A DNA stretch of 64,000 nt. Source: Azolla caroliniana. Lineage: Eukaryota; Polypodiophyta. Positions 20,240 through 32,171 of this stretch are shown one piece after another (position 1 is the first letter of the stretch; each line of letters opens with the position of its first letter). The stretch lies in the NCBI GenBank assembly GCA_043228905.1, contig JBHGNT010000008.1:12462001-12526000 (forward strand), given 5' to 3'. A program made the translations under genes and the position numbers. The notes beneath the pieces were generated by a model. The model was not told the DNA's origin. It was given only the letters and a program-made list of their open reading frames with translations, and made no database searches.

Positions 20240-20591
20240 TGACGCCAGTTACTGTATAACCTCCATTATCGGGGAGCCAAAATTTCTTGCCTATGGGACA
20301 AGTGTGGGGTTTTGGTTGGTTGTCCAAACTATCGTGGCGCCACTCCTTGATAAACCTCTTCAAAAATCCTCTCGGCCTTTATCACGAAGAGAGTCCCTGC
20401 TTCGCTCGTGGTTCGGCCGAACTGTAAGAAATTGGACGGAGTTCCTCCCATCTTGGTTCTTCACTCGTGTGTAGGCTGAACTATTGTTGACCACTGTCGT
20501 CTCCATCCGAGCCACCATGATGTATGGTTCTCCAAGTATGATTAGGTGAGAGGACGTCTCATGCACGAAGAAGTGTGATCAATTTCCATGT
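20240..20591 (-). pseudogene. Gypsy-3 family protease-region fragment
   Basis: Encodes LIILGEPYIMVARMETTVV and DGRNSVQFLTVRPNHERS, matching the segment after the protease in gypsy-3B (about 55830-55690). Truncated on both sides. Confidence 0.65.
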
Positions 20592-20770
20592 TGTCGTGGA
20601 GGATTCCAACCACTAGGAGGAAAGTTTGTAGGATCCGTGTGAACAAGGGTGTGCATGTATGCACACGAACTAGGTCTTATGTACAAACAATTGTGAATAA
20701 TGTTGTATTAATAAGTACAAGATAAGATATCTTTTATTAGTACTTAAAGGTATAAAAGAATACATATTGA
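20592..20770 (+). repeat. LTR-S fragment
   Basis: Starts TGTCGTGGAGGATTCC, like the LTR at 17460, and keeps similarity for about 170 bp before copia-C sequence takes over. Confidence 0.5.
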
Positions 20771-21218
20771 CGCTTATGTGAAACACCAAGTACATAATCG
20801 GTTATCCGCAATGGAACAATTAGGTAAACATAGAGAATGGATACATAGTATAAGAGGGAGATTGACTAGAGTAGACAGCAATAAAATTCTATTACAAAAT
20901 GACTCTCAGTACTCAGTTTATACAATGTGCTCACATAGCACTATTTATACAAGTCCTCAAAAGGAGTAACAGAAGTACTCACAAGTACTTCAATGCTCAT
21001 AATGGAGTCTGATACTAACTGTGCCTATAATATTCCTATTTACTCATAAAGTAGTAATATAGGCCTCTAACTAACAGTTGATTCGATTTACCAACCAATT
21101 CAGCTTTTGGCTTATTCAGCCGATTCGGACCTAACCAATCAGTGTCCACCCAATCTGGCTCTCGGCTTCTTCAACATCTGGCCCAAGTTGAGCTTGCTTT
21201 ATCAATATTCCCCTCAAG
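20771..21218 (-). repeat. 3' LTR of copia-C (approximate limits)
   Basis: The - strand resembles the copia-1 LTR: AAGCTCAACTTGGGCC start region, GAGCATTGAAGTACTTGTGAG, then TATA box TTGTATAAATAG. The terminal dinucleotides are decayed, so both ends are estimates. A purine-rich run and ORF3 lie just upstream in element sense. Confidence 0.55.
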
Positions 21219-21735
21219 CTTAACTTGAGGTCGGTGCATCTGCTCTTCAAGCCCTTCTTAGATCCCTCGTTGTTGTGGCATTGGCACCCTTCGACCCGTC
21301 GGCTCCTCCATATCGGCGTCGGCTTCGGTTGCCTCGTTGTTCGCTTGGCCGTCATGCGATTCAACTCTTCCTAATCACTCTTCTTGACCGATTTAGTTGT
21401 CTTCGATCCATTCCCACTTTTGTCCGAGACAGTTGTCTCCAATTCGTCCTCCTTTAGGCCCTTGAACACATCTGACCATGTCTTGGTCCTAACCTCTATG
21501 TTCAGGTCGACTCTACCACCTACCTTGTCTTTCTCGGCTTTGCCTCCCCCTTGTTTAGATGGCTCCGGCTTTGGCCCATTCTTTCAGTTGCTCCCCCTAC
21601 ATCTGGCTAGTCTCCATTTAGCCGATCTTCTTCCATCTGTCCACATGTCCTCAACTTCTCCATCCGATTTGGACGTTCTGACTTCTTCAATCGTTCGGAA
21701 ACAGAACTCTTCATTTGATTAAGTTCTTCAGACTT
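21219..21735 (-). pseudogene. ORF3 of copia-C (3' accessory frame)
   Basis: Downstream of RNase H on the - strand: MKSSVSERLKKSE start, then SDVFKGLKEDELETTVSDKS and a K/R-rich tail. It is collinear with copia-1 ORF3 (MKNSISGQLKKPK; SDIVKGLKTEEELETTNSN) but longer and broken by stops. Confidence 0.55.
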
Positions 21736-21745
21736 CATCTCTCTC

Positions 21746-23227
21746 CTACCTCTCATTCTCACTCCCCCTCAAGTTCGGCATGTTGAGGTGTTGTATGTCA
21801 AGCATGCCCGAGAATTGCCGCAACTTGGCCAGGGCAAGAGGTTTGGTGATGATATCGGCAACATGTTGATCAATCAGAACATACACGAGTTCCAATACAC
21901 CAAAGAGGACACGCTCACGGACAAAATCGTAGTGCATCTCAATGTGCTTTGTCCGGGCGTGGAAGACGGGGTCCCTCACAAGTTGGATGTTGATGAGGTT
22001 GTCGCAGTATATGACTATCGGTTCAGACACCTCCACATGCAAATCTGTCAAGAGCCATTTCAGCCATATGGCTTTGCATGTTGCGACAGTCACTCCTCGA
22101 GTCAGAACAAATCCGTATTGGCCTCAGTACTCGACAGTGCCACTGTCGGCTGCTTCTTGCTACTCATGGCGATCATGGCACTTCCTAGTGAAAACGCAAA
22201 CCCTAATGTTGACCTACGATCACCGGAATTTCTAGCCCAATCGACATCCATGTAGCCGACATCTGTTTGGCGACACTTGTCCGATACAGCAACAACGTGT
22301 CCTTTGTGCCGTTAACATATCTCAAAATCCTTTCTGCACACTAAAGATGTTTGACAATTGGCTACAACATAAACTAGCTAATCAAGCCGACCGGATAGCT
22401 AAGGTCTGGATGAGTGATGGTCAGATACATAAGACTTCTAACTATCTATCGGAACCATGTCAGGCTGCACATCTTTCCCGATCCTTAGCGAAGCTTTATA
22501 TTTCGATCCAGAGGAGTTGCAACGATTTGCAATACGTCATACTAAACTTAAAGAGCATACTTAGTACATAATGCCATTTGCTAATCAGTATGTCTTCGGG
22601 GGTGCATATCACTTCAATCCCGAGGAAGTAATGAAGGTCCCCAGATCCTCCATATCAAATGATGCGGCTAGTTGACACCTTACATAACCGATTTCTTCTA
22701 GGTCGGCACCGATGATGACTAAATAATCGACATATAGCAAAATGCTTATCAATCCGGTGGACCGACTCTACCATCATAATCGATGTCGTGTTGTTGCGCA
22801 TAGCCCTTTGCTACAAACCTAGCCTTGTACCGGTTGATGGAGCCATCGACATTGTACTTGACCTTGTACACCCACCTGCATCCAATTGGCTTTACACCCT
22901 TGGGGGCGTCAACCACGTCCCAAGTCTCCTACTATGCCAATGCGTGTATCTCTTCCTCCATGGCGGCACACCAATTTGCATTCTTTGTCGCCTCTGCGTA
23001 GCTCTTTGGCTTGCATATCGCCGCCTCTTTAGTCATGTACGCATAATGATGTGCCCTGGACTCATTATACTCATACCTAATGACAAGGTTCTTCTGGCAG
23101 GATGATCAACACAACCTCTTGTTGGCCATCCTCAAGGCCCTTCTGGCTGAATACGACCTCATTTATGGAGGTCTATCTTCACTCCGGGCCGTGTCGGATT
23201 CACTCCGGTTCGACACGCCATCCTCTT
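21746..23227 (-). pseudogene. Copia-C pol: reverse transcriptase and RNase H (decayed)
   Basis: From the right: pre-RT linker (SNRSESDTARSEDRPP), RT start with PIGCRWVYKVKYN, LLYVDYLVI in place of YVDD near 22730, RNase H (WMSIG...; SSTEA near 22110), ending HLNMPNLRG at 21775. Same family as copia-1. Several stops. The 5' part of the element is cut at 23228 by the copia-E LTR. Confidence 0.75.
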
Positions 23228-23861
23228 TGTTGTACTCTAATATCTTCATCTTGATACAGAAAAACAGGAACTCGGCCATAACCGAGTCAAATGCGGAATG
23301 GGTACAAGGAAATACAAAGGGAAACAGAAATACAAAGATGTTAACGTGGAAAACCCCAAATTGGGTAAAACCGTGTGCCCACATACACCAAACCAATCAC
23401 TATGAGAGACTAAAGTACAATAAAATAAACTCACATGCACCACTCTGAGTTTGTACTCCTTGCCAACATGCGATTACAATAGAGATACACTTGTTCTATT
23501 CCTCTCTCGCTTTCTCACGTTTCCATTGTTCTGCTGCAAAGGCAACAACCTCGCACGCGTTGTACACACAGTTACAAATATATGCACTCAAGTAGACAAT
23601 GAACAAGAGGACTCAACAAGATAACATAAAGTTTTCCCTAGTTATCTTTATACTTAGATAACTTTTGGGCTATTTACATAACTGGCCTAAATAGGCTCGA
23701 CTCAAAACCTATTTACATTTGTGACTATTCCAAATACTTATCCTAACTTTGTCTGGTTCCAGGTCGGATCCATCTGATCTATCTCACATGCCTCCGACAT
23801 CCGATTGTGTAGCCACCTCTACCCTAAATTCGGCCCATACGAAGGGACCTAATTCTCAACA
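23228..23861 (-). repeat. 3' LTR of copia-E, 634 bp
   Basis: The - strand starts TGTTGAGAATTAGGTCCC right after a purine tract (CTCAAGGGGAGTT) and ends GAGTACAACA, giving TGTTG/CAACA termini. RNase H of the same element lies immediately upstream. Confidence 0.7.
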
Positions 23862-24524
23862 AACTCCCCTTGAGGTTTCACTAGTCTGACCCAACTCTTA
23901 CATGCTTCTAGCCTTTCTGCTGACAGCACCTTTGTTATCATGTCGGATCTATTCTCCGATGTGTGGATCTTCGTCAAAGCAAACTCCCCTCCTTCTACCC
24001 GCTCTCGGAGCCAATGATATCTCCTTTGAATATGCTTGGTTCTTGAGAGATAGGCCACATTCTTCGTTAGGTGGATGGAACTTTGGTTGTCGGAATTCAC
24101 CTTGTCGAATTCCAAGATCTCTGATAAAATCCTTCATCCATATCATTTCCTTTCTGGCTTCGATAGCTGCCATGTACTCGGCGGCCATGGTCAACAATGC
24201 CACGGCCTTTTGCAACCTTGACTGCCATGAGCCGGCTCGCCCTGCACAGGTTATTACATACCCAGACATGGACCGACTGGTATCGACAATAGTCGACATG
24301 TCTGAATCAGTAAAACCTTCTAACACGGGGTTATCTAAGCCGAATCAGAGAGACATGCTCGAGGTGCGCTCAAGTACCAAAGTATCGACTTAACTGTTGT
24401 CTAGTGCTCTCTTCTAGGGTTGGTCATGTATCGGTTGACGACTCCAACAACATATCCAATGTCTGACCTAGTACATGCCATCGTGTACATTAGGCTTCGG
24501 ACTACTGAAGCATATGGTACCTTT
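23862..24524 (-). pseudogene. Copia-E RNase H fragment
   Basis: Encodes VLEGFTDSDMSTIVDTSRS, SWQSRLQKAVALLTMAAEYM and SRTKHIQRRYHWLRERVEGG. Close to copia-5 RNase H (57910-58300). Cut at 24525 by the copia-B LTR; frame broken once. Confidence 0.75.
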
Positions 24525-24657
24525 TGTTGGCATAAAAGACCGACTCCTTCCACTTTATATCCTAGTGTGAACTCGTCTTCAACAATTAGGGCTTAGTATA
24601 TAAGTGACACCTAACATTGTAAAGATAGAACACTTGATCGTCTTGTACATCGAGTCT

Positions 24658-24692
<35 letters not shown>

Positions 24693-24830
24693 GAAATAAA
24701 GATAGCTTCCATTAAAGCTTCATCTGTGTGCCTATCATCTGTCTATATCTTCTTGCCTTCCTTCTGTGTTGTTTGCTGAGCATAACCAACAGGTCCTAAC
24801 ATAAGCTTCCTGACATATCTGTCCCTCAAT
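24525..24830 (+). repeat. 5' LTR of copia-B
   Basis: Starts TGTTGGCATAAAAGACC; TATA-like AGTATATAAG near 24597; a (GA)n tract at about 24659-24689. The likely end is ACCAACA at 24791 (TGTTGG/CCAACA), although the primer site starts only at 24831, so the end could be later. The left flank is ccttt. Confidence 0.6.
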
Positions 24831-24843
24831 TGGTATCAGAGCC
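24831..24843 (+). other. Primer binding site of copia-B (tRNA-iMet type)
   Basis: TGGTATCAGAGCC, the standard plant Copia site complementary to the 3' end of initiator tRNA-Met. Confidence 0.85.
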
Positions 24844-24928
24844 ACTTGCTACTCGGCGGCAACAGACAACAGAAAAAGACTAAAAGGAAATAGACCAAGT
24901 CAGTAAAATCTCACATTCAAAGAAGAAT

Positions 24929-25750
24929 ATGGCTTCAACATCCAGAACAGGAGTTGAAATCAGAAAATTTGATGGAAAATACTTTGCCCTTTAGAAGGAG
25001 ATGATGTAGGACGTGTTGATCATTAGATGACAAGTCGAAGCTATTAGACACAATGAAAAACCTGCCTCGATGACAATCGAAGAGTGGAGATCTACAGATG
25101 ACATCGCATTCTCCACCATCCGAATGCATCTGGCCGAAAACAACCACTTAGCATGGCGAAAGAGATGACAACGTTCTCACAGTGGGAGAAACTACAAGTC
25201 ATGTACAAGAAAAAGTCCTCATCTTCAAAACTGATTTTGATCAAACAACTATTCAACACGAAGATGAGAGAGACCGATCCGGCTACCACTGACATCAATA
25301 CCTTCAGCCGGATGTTGTCAGAACTCTCCTCACAAGAGATGAACTTCGAAGAAGAAGTGAAAGCCCTTGCCCTCCTATTGAGCTTGCCGGCGATTTGGGA
25401 GGTATTATGCACGATAGATGCCAATAAGCCGACCGATCCTAAATCCGGATGAGACGATCGGTCAAGTTCTCACCGAGGAGATTCGGCGAAAATCGATGGG
25501 ATTTACCATTGATGAATCGACAAAATCCCATCACTCAACCGAGTCGTTCGATCAACAGAGTCGAACTAGAGAAACAGCCGACAGAACCGGTCGGAATACC
25601 AACCGATCAAAAACGAGGGGAGACCGACAATGGTCGAAATCAAGAACGAGCCGATTAGGTGAATTCTGCATACACTACAGAAAAGTTGGCCACAATGTTT
25701 GCGACTATTGGTCAATCAAGAAAAAAGAGAGTGGTCAGCGATCCAAGTAG
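24929..25750 (+). pseudogene. Copia-B gag
   Basis: Starts MASTSRTGVEIRKFDGKYFA and then has early TAG/TGA stops. The UBN2-type gag core reads LFNTKMRETDPATTDINTFS and LALLLSLPAIWEVL. The zinc knuckle is degenerate: FCIHYRKVGHNVCDYW has Tyr for the second Cys. Frame changes near 25445. Confidence 0.75.
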
Positions 25751-27228
25751 AATTGAGGAGGACCTTACTCGGACCACTCTCCTACAGGCAATCAAATAAA
25801 TGTTGCCGATACCCAATCAGGAGAAATTTTCTCCTTAGAGGATTCAGTGATCAGAGAAGTCCTCTATAGTGCACAAGATGCACACACGTGGTTATTGGAC
25901 TCTGGTGCCACGTTTCATGTGACCCCCAACTATTCAGCCAAAGTCAGCGGCACAGTCCAACTAGGCAATGAGCAAGATTGCAAAATCGCAAGGACTGGAG
26001 AGGTTTCCAGCAGATTGCCAACTAGCAACATGATCACCCTGCACGGACTGCGGCATGTACATGATCTAAAAAGGAGTCTGGTCTCCATCGGCATGTTAGC
26101 CAAAGACGGCTACAAAACGACTCTAAGTGAGTCGATATGGATGATCAACTCAGGAAACCTTAGAGCTGGGAGAGGGCACTAGTACAACAACTTGTACCCA
26201 TTGATGGCGATCAATCCAGAAGGGGCCATGAATGTAGCTGAAAAGACCAACCCGAACTTATGGCATGGCCGACTTGGCCATATGTCTCAAGCTGGACTTG
26301 ATTGGTTGATGGCGGTTGGCTACATCCTTAAACTCCAAGCAAAGACAGACTTCTGCAAGCATTATCAATATGGGAAACAGACCTGAAGTCCACAAACTCT
26401 CCCTTACGAGATGGTACAACAACCCCTGGAGCTCATGCACATAGATATATGTGGGCCCATGCCGGAGCGATCACTAGGAGGCTCCCGATACTTCATCACC
26501 TTTGTAGATGACTGTACATGGAAGGTCTGGGCCTACTCCATTAGGTCCAAAGACAAAGCGCTCGAGGTCTTCACTCGATGGACAACTGAAGTGGAGAACC
26601 GGTCGGGATACAATGTGAAGGCACTCAAATCCAGCAACGGAGGAGAATATACCTCTGGAACCTTCAAACAAAGGGATTCGACAAAGGGATCCAGCATCAA
26701 GAGACCGTTCCTTACACACCCATGCATAATGGAGTGGCAGAACAGATCAACCGAACGATCTAGGAGAGGGTGACGACAATGCTCTATTAAGCCAGACTGA
26801 AGCTGGAGTTCTGGGCCGAGGCATTGCAGACGACAGTATACCTAGTAACTCTTTCGCCTTCGAATGCAATCAGGCTCGAAGTACCACAACCACTATGATC
26901 AGGCAAACAACCGACCTACGATAGGCTCTGTGTATCCCCAAGGTTAAAAGGACCAAGTTGGCACCCCATGCAATGAAATGCATATTTCTCGGTTATGGAA
27001 CCGATGGGGTCTTTGACTACTAGCTATGGGATCTAGAGAACCGGAAACTGATACGGAGAAGTGACGTAGTCTTCTCTCAACGGAACCAGCAACAAATAGT
27101 TGGTAAAAGAGTATCCTTTGAAGACACTGGGCAGACTCAGAGACTCAACAAACAGTTGAACTCGAACAGGCCAACAATATACCTGCCAACTCCGAATCGG
27201 CGACAGGTCCAATAGTCGAACTCGAAGA
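25751..27228 (+). pseudogene. Copia-B protease and integrase
   Basis: Protease motif WLLDSGATFHVTPN near 25893; integrase zinc region LWHGRLGHMSQAGLDWL; core MHIDICGPMPERSLGG and FITFVDDCTWKVW. Stops at 26385 and 26771 and a frame change before the zinc region. Broken at 27228 by copia-1 and resumed at 39539; GAAGA at 27224-27228 is duplicated at 39534-39538. Confidence 0.8.
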
Positions 27229-27662
27229 TGTAAAAGAATAGTGTGTGTGGAAGCGTAATAGACACAACCGTGTAACAAAAATGACGAAGAGAATGTTTAA
27301 TGGAAATCTTTGAACACAACACAACGTATGCAAAAGAGACAGAGAATGAGAGAGAGAGAGTGCACGGAACACACAAAACTAAGATTCAAAAGTAACTCTC
27401 TGGCACTCTATACAAGATGCGCTTAATAGGCGCTTTTTATACATGTCCTTATGAACAAACAGAAGTACTGTCAGAGTACTGACACATACTTCAATGCTCA
27501 TTAACTCTGACAGTACTTCAGAGTACTAACACATACTCCTACACTAACTCCCAAAATTATTCCTTATGAGGAATAACACTCTAACGGCCTCTCGGCTTAC
27601 GCACCGTTACAGTCCTTGTGTGTACGGTTTTACGCACCCAATGTTGAGCTTGTATCTCAACA
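27229..27662 (-). repeat. 3' LTR of copia-1, 434 bp
   Basis: The - strand starts TGTTGAGATACAAGCTCAAC and ends TTCTTTTACA. It contains short palindromes around AGTACT and a TATA box (TGTATAAAAAGCG). Homologous to 39091-39533. Confidence 0.92.
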
Positions 27663-27813
27663 CTCTCCCTCAAGCTCAACTTGAGGTTCCGCCTGCTCTT
27701 CTAGATCTTTGCTCCGGCTTCTCCTGGCTTCACCCCTCGCACAGGCTCCTCGACCCGTTCGATTCCGTGCACCTCAACCCTTCCGGTCGGCTTGTCTACT
27801 CTTGTGGCCATTC

Positions 27814-28122
27814 TTAGCTTCCTTGCTGGTGCTTCTTTCGTTTCCCTTTCCTCCGCTTGGCCCTCAGTTGATTTGGCATGTCCAAATCAAACATTTCGAT
27901 TGAATCGGTCACTTCCAATTCATTTCCGCTCACATTTGAATTGGTTGTCTCCAATTCTTCTTCGGTCTTTAGGCCTTTGACAATGTCAGACCACATCTTG
28001 TTCTTGGCCTTATCGCCCCCTTTTTTCGGTTGTCTTCGGCTCTTCCCTGCGGTTACAACCCCTGTCTGCATCTTCGGCTTCTTCAGCTGACCCGAAATCG
28101 AATTCTTCATCTGACTCGACAT
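27814..28122 (-). CDS. Copia-1 ORF3: basic 102-aa accessory protein
   Basis: An intact frame from ATG at 28122. It starts MSSQMKNSISGQLKKPKMQT, has a K-rich stretch, the signature SDIVKGLKTEEELETTNSN, an acidic middle, and ends with K/R clusters (RAKRRKGKRKKHQQGS), possibly nuclear targeting. It sits 3' of RNase H and before the purine tract, an unusual place in Copia elements, which normally have one gag-pol frame. Gypsy-1 inserted exactly at the start: the duplicated bases read ATGTC on this strand, so the ATG is regenerated. Homologues occur at 453-985 and 21219-21735. Function unknown. Confidence 0.6.
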   Translation of the reverse strand: MSSQMKNSISGQLKKPKMQTGVVTAGKSRRQPKKGGDKAKNKMWSDIVKGLKTEEELETTNSNVSGNELEVTDSIEMFDLDMPNQLRAKRRKGKRKKHQQGS

Positions 28123-28275
28123 TGTCAGAACCAAGGATAAAAGATAGAGTGATGGAAGAAGGATAGAGAAGAATGGATGTATAAGATAGAGAAAGAAAGA
28201 GAATGGATACAAGATATGTAATGAGAGCTAAAGACTGGTGTTGATTCGAATTGATTTGAGAATACATGTATGCGC

Positions 28276-28382
28276 TTATTTATAGGTTCCTATAGAATAG
28301 CTTAGAGATTTCTAAAATGTTCTAGAATGTTCTAGACCTAGAATGCTCTAGGACATTCTAGAACATTCTAGAATAATCTAGA
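28276..28382 (-). promoter_or_regulatory. Heat-shock element cluster and TATA box, gypsy-1 3' LTR
   Basis: Two blocks of alternating GAA/TTC units at 28308-28337 and 28351-28382 (for example ATTCTAGAACATTCTAGAAT). The TATA box CCTATAAATAA (28286-28276) lies about 21 bp downstream on the - strand. This matches the nGAAnnTTCnnGAAn consensus bound by heat-shock factors. Confidence 0.75.
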
Positions 28383-28440
28383 GTTTTTACAATAATCAAT
28401 GTCATACAAGAAGTAGCTTTTATTGTTTCATATAACAATA

Positions 28441-28509
28441 AGCTATCTTAATGGTTGAGGTTTTCAAGTATGAATTACAAGGTTCGAGGTTCAAGTCCGG
28501 GTGACGCCA
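28441..28509 (+). other. tRNA-like module in gypsy-1 3' LTR (antisense to element)
   Basis: The + strand has an A-box-like TATCTTAATGGTTG and a B box GGTTCAAGTCCGG about 48 bases later. Repeated at 33714-33782. Confidence 0.45.
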
Positions 28510-28548
28510 TAATGGTCATGTGTTCATGACACTATCCCTCCTTCGAGA

Positions 28549-31500
28549 ACGCCGAGTGGAAGTCGGCGTTAACATTGTTGGGCCGGGCTTGTTTGGATAG
28601 TGACGATGGAAGTCGTTGACCAGAGCTTCAACATTACAAACGTTATCGATGGGTTCCCAAGTGCGATCACTCGGAGGATAACCAAGCCAATCAACTAGAT
28701 AATAAAGCTTATTGCGCACAATCTTAGAATCGAGAATAGCAGCTACCTCGTATTCGGGGCCGTCCACAAGTTGTATAGAAGGCGGTGGTGGCACGACACG
28801 ATTAGGAATTAAAGAGGCGTGGCAAGGTTCCAAAAGAGAGCTATGAAAGACAGGGTCAAGCCGCATATGTGCAGGAAGGTTAAGACGAAATGTTGCATCA
28901 TTAATCTGCGCTGTGATGACAAAAGGACCTAAGCGTTGATAGTCAAGCTTAGCACACGGTCGGGTAGTCTTGATGTGATGACGAAGCAACCATACACGGT
29001 CACCAACCTTAAACGGAGACTTAAGACGATGTCAATCGGCATTGGTCTTATGGTGTGCTTGCGCTTTCTGAAGATGTGACGATAACTCGAACTGGATTTG
29101 TTGTAGTCGGTGGAGGTGATGCGCCGCACTAGGGTTTCGTGACACCTCGGGAAGATCCAGTATACACCATCGAGGGTGGTTGCCGGTGTAGGCAAACAAA
29201 GGTGTAACTTTGGTAGAAGAGTGGACCGTGTTGTTGTATGCAAAATCGGCAAGATGTAAAATTTTACTCCAATCATCTTGTTGATAACTAATGAAACATC
29301 GAAGATATTGCTCGAGCGTTTGATTTGTGCGCTCTGTTTGTCCGTCAGTTTGTGGATGATAAGCCGAAGAGAGTTTGCAAGAGATTTTGAGGCCTGCCCA
29401 TAGGTGCTTCCAAAAGTGTGAGATAAATTGAGGACCTCGATCGCTAATAATATCATTCGGGAGACCATGATGGCGAAACACTTCACGCATAATGAGATCT
29501 GCAGTTTCTTCACTATTGATGGTCTTTACACATGGTACAAAATGTGCCATCTTGGTGAACTGATCCACTACTGTTAAAATAGTTTCAAAGCCTTTGGAAG
29601 GTGGCAGATCCGTAATGAAATCCATAGAAATAGACTGCCATGGCTTGTTGGGAGGGGGTAATGGTTGTAGTAAGCCATAAGGGTGATGCCGGGGTATTTT
29701 GGCGCGACAGCAGGTGTCACAAGTGCGAACATAATCTTCGACAAATTTTTGCAAGTGAGGCCACCAAAATGAACGTTTCACCAGCTCAATGGTCTTGGAA
29801 ATACCAAAATGTCCAGCCATGGGGGCATCATGACAATGTTCCAACACTTGAAGTCCGGGTGATCCGTCGGGGACGTAAAGGAGATTCTTGTAGAAGAGTA
29901 AACCATCTTGCCACTTGAAGTCCTGATAATGTTGAGATGACCCTGGCAATGTGGAGCAAGATGGACGACTTGAACCACAGTGGGCTAAGACATCCTTAGC
30001 AAAATCATCCGAATGAAGTTGTTGCCGAATAGTGTCAAGAAGGGTAGAATCAAGTGGTGTGCCATAAATTATTGTTACCTGTAGCTTTGATGGCCCGAGG
30101 AGAGTTTGCTTTTGATTGTCAAAGGCCGGATCTCCAAGTCGAAGGGCTAGATACGAACGCCGAGACAGAGCATCTGCTTTCCCTTGTTGTTTTCCGGGGC
30201 GAAAAATGATCTTGAAATCGAAACGCGTTAGAAATTGGGCCCACCGAGCTTGTCGTCTATTTAATACTCGAGCTGTTTGAAAATATGTGAGATTTTTGTG
30301 ATCACTATAAATGATAATCTGATGAGGTGATCCTTCTAGAAAATGACGCCATTGCTCGAATGAGTCAACCACAGCTAGTAACTCCTTGTCATGCACCTCA
30401 TAGTTTATCTCCGAAACAGTAAACTTTCTCGAGTGAAACGCGACTGGATGTATCTGCCCGTCCTCGCGTGGTTGCGATAGGATACTCCCCAATGCAAAGT
30501 CTGATGCATCCGCCTCAATAGTAAATGGCTTTTCAGGATCAATATGTGCTAGGATGGGTGCTGATGTGAATGCCTCTTTCAGCTACGTAAAAGCCTTGTC
30601 CGCTTCGATACTCCAAAAAAATGCTTGATTTTTCTTGGTGAGTTGAGTAAGGGGCAACACAATGCTTGAATAATTATGCATGAATTTGCGATAGAAGTTC
30701 GCGAATCCGAGGAAACACTGGACATCCCGAACTGAGCATGGGGGTTTCCATTCCAATATTGTTTGGACTTTTGCCGGGTCCATGAAAACACCCTAGGATG
30801 AAATACTGTATCCCAAAAATTCAACTTGTTTGCTATCAAAACTGCATTTCTCAAGTTTGGCGTAAAGACCATACTTCCTTAGGCGTTCAAGTACTTGCCG
30901 CACATGTATATCATGCTCCCCTTGTGTTTTAGAGTAAATCAATAGATCATCTAGGTAGATGATTAGAAAAATATCCAAGAAATCCCGGAAGATGTCATTT
31001 GCCATATGTTGGAATACGGCAGGTGCATTTGTGAGCCCGAAAGGCATGATTGTATACTCGAAATGACCATACCGAGTACGAAACGCTGTTTTCCACTCAT
31101 CTCCCGGCCAAATTCGAACAAGATTATATGCACCCCTTAGATCAATTTTGGTAAAATGCTTTGCCCCACCAATGCGTTCTAAGAGATTGGAGATTAAAGG
31201 TAAAGCATACCTATTCCTTATGGTGACTTTATTTAAGCCTCGATAGTCCACGACCAAATGAAGGGAGCCGTCCTTTTTCTTCACAAAAAAGATAAGAGCA
31301 CTAGCTAGAGACTTTGAATGTCGAATAAACCCATGTGCAAGATTTTCCTCGATGTATTCTCGAAGAACCTCAAGCTCAGTGGGTGATAAATTGTAAATCG
31401 GACCCCACGGAGGCTCTTTTCTTGGTTGGAGATCAATAGGACAGTCGTACGGCCGATGCTTTGGAAGAACACTAGCTTTGACTTTGTCGAAAACATCAGC

Positions 31501-32170
31501 ATAGTCTTGATATTTTTTGGGAATTTGGATGTCTGAATTCCCTTGAGTGACACTAGAAGGTGTCACTGATACTGCAAATAAGAAAAGGTCCTCCTTGCCT
31601 CCCACTTGGTGCAATTGATGCAATGTGATGGCTGAAATTTGATGAGAAGGATATGGTGCATCGGTAGAACTATATACTTTGGGAGGATAATCCCGAGTTC
31701 GATCCTTGAGAATGATATTTTCTGCTAAAGGGCACCTAATTTCTCGCTTCCTCCAATCGATTCTAGGGTTATGTAGCTCGAACCATGGCAAACCGAGGAC
31801 AATTGGATGCTCAGGACTACGGATTATGTTAAAGGAAACTACACATACTAAATCACCCAAGAGTATGTGTATTGGCTCAGACTCTTCAAATATCTTCCCG
31901 GAAGCTATGGGGCGTCCATCAATCACTACTACGGAAACTGGACAAGGCAGTGTATGCAAGGATATTTGGTGTTTTTGGGCAAAATCTCTATCCATGAAAC
32001 AAGAATTGGCTCCAATATCTAAGAGGGCTTGGACTTGAAGTTGACAACTGGGTGTCCTAACTTGTACTAGGGCTGAGAAGACTCTACTAACATGCTTGGA
32101 AGAAATGGAACCCACACTAGGTTGTACATATCTAGGGTTGTCCAACCAAATGGCTCCTATTTTGGCCGGA
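28549..32170 (-). pseudogene. Gypsy-1 pol: protease, RT, RNase H, integrase, chromodomain
   Basis: Protease LLDIGANSCFMD (Ile for the usual Ser) near 32030; RT with YLDDLLIYS near 30955 and VKKKDGSLHLVVDYRGLNK; RNase H IEADASDFALGSIL and SDHKNLTYF; integrase zinc site HFGISKTIELVKRSFWW with CDTC, core MDFITDLPP, SDRGPQF and HPQTDGQTERTNQ; C-terminal chromodomain EYEVAAILDSK ... YYLVDWLGYPPSDRTWEP (about 28770-28560). Chromodomains can steer chromovirus insertion to heterochromatin. Stops near 30795, 30583 and 29031. Pol lies in a different frame from gag. Confidence 0.9.
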
Positions 32171-32171
32171 C

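Larger units (their letters stand above)
28123..28531 (-). repeat. 3' LTR of gypsy-1, 409 bp
   Basis: The - strand starts TGTCATGAAC and ends TTCTGACA (TGTCA/TGACA termini). Contains an antisense tRNA-like module, heat-shock elements and a TATA box in that order. Confidence 0.95.

Noticed and set aside
28549-32170. Stops repaired by RNA editing
   Set aside because: Known C/U editing in land plants is organellar; ordinary mutation of a methylated copy explains the stops.
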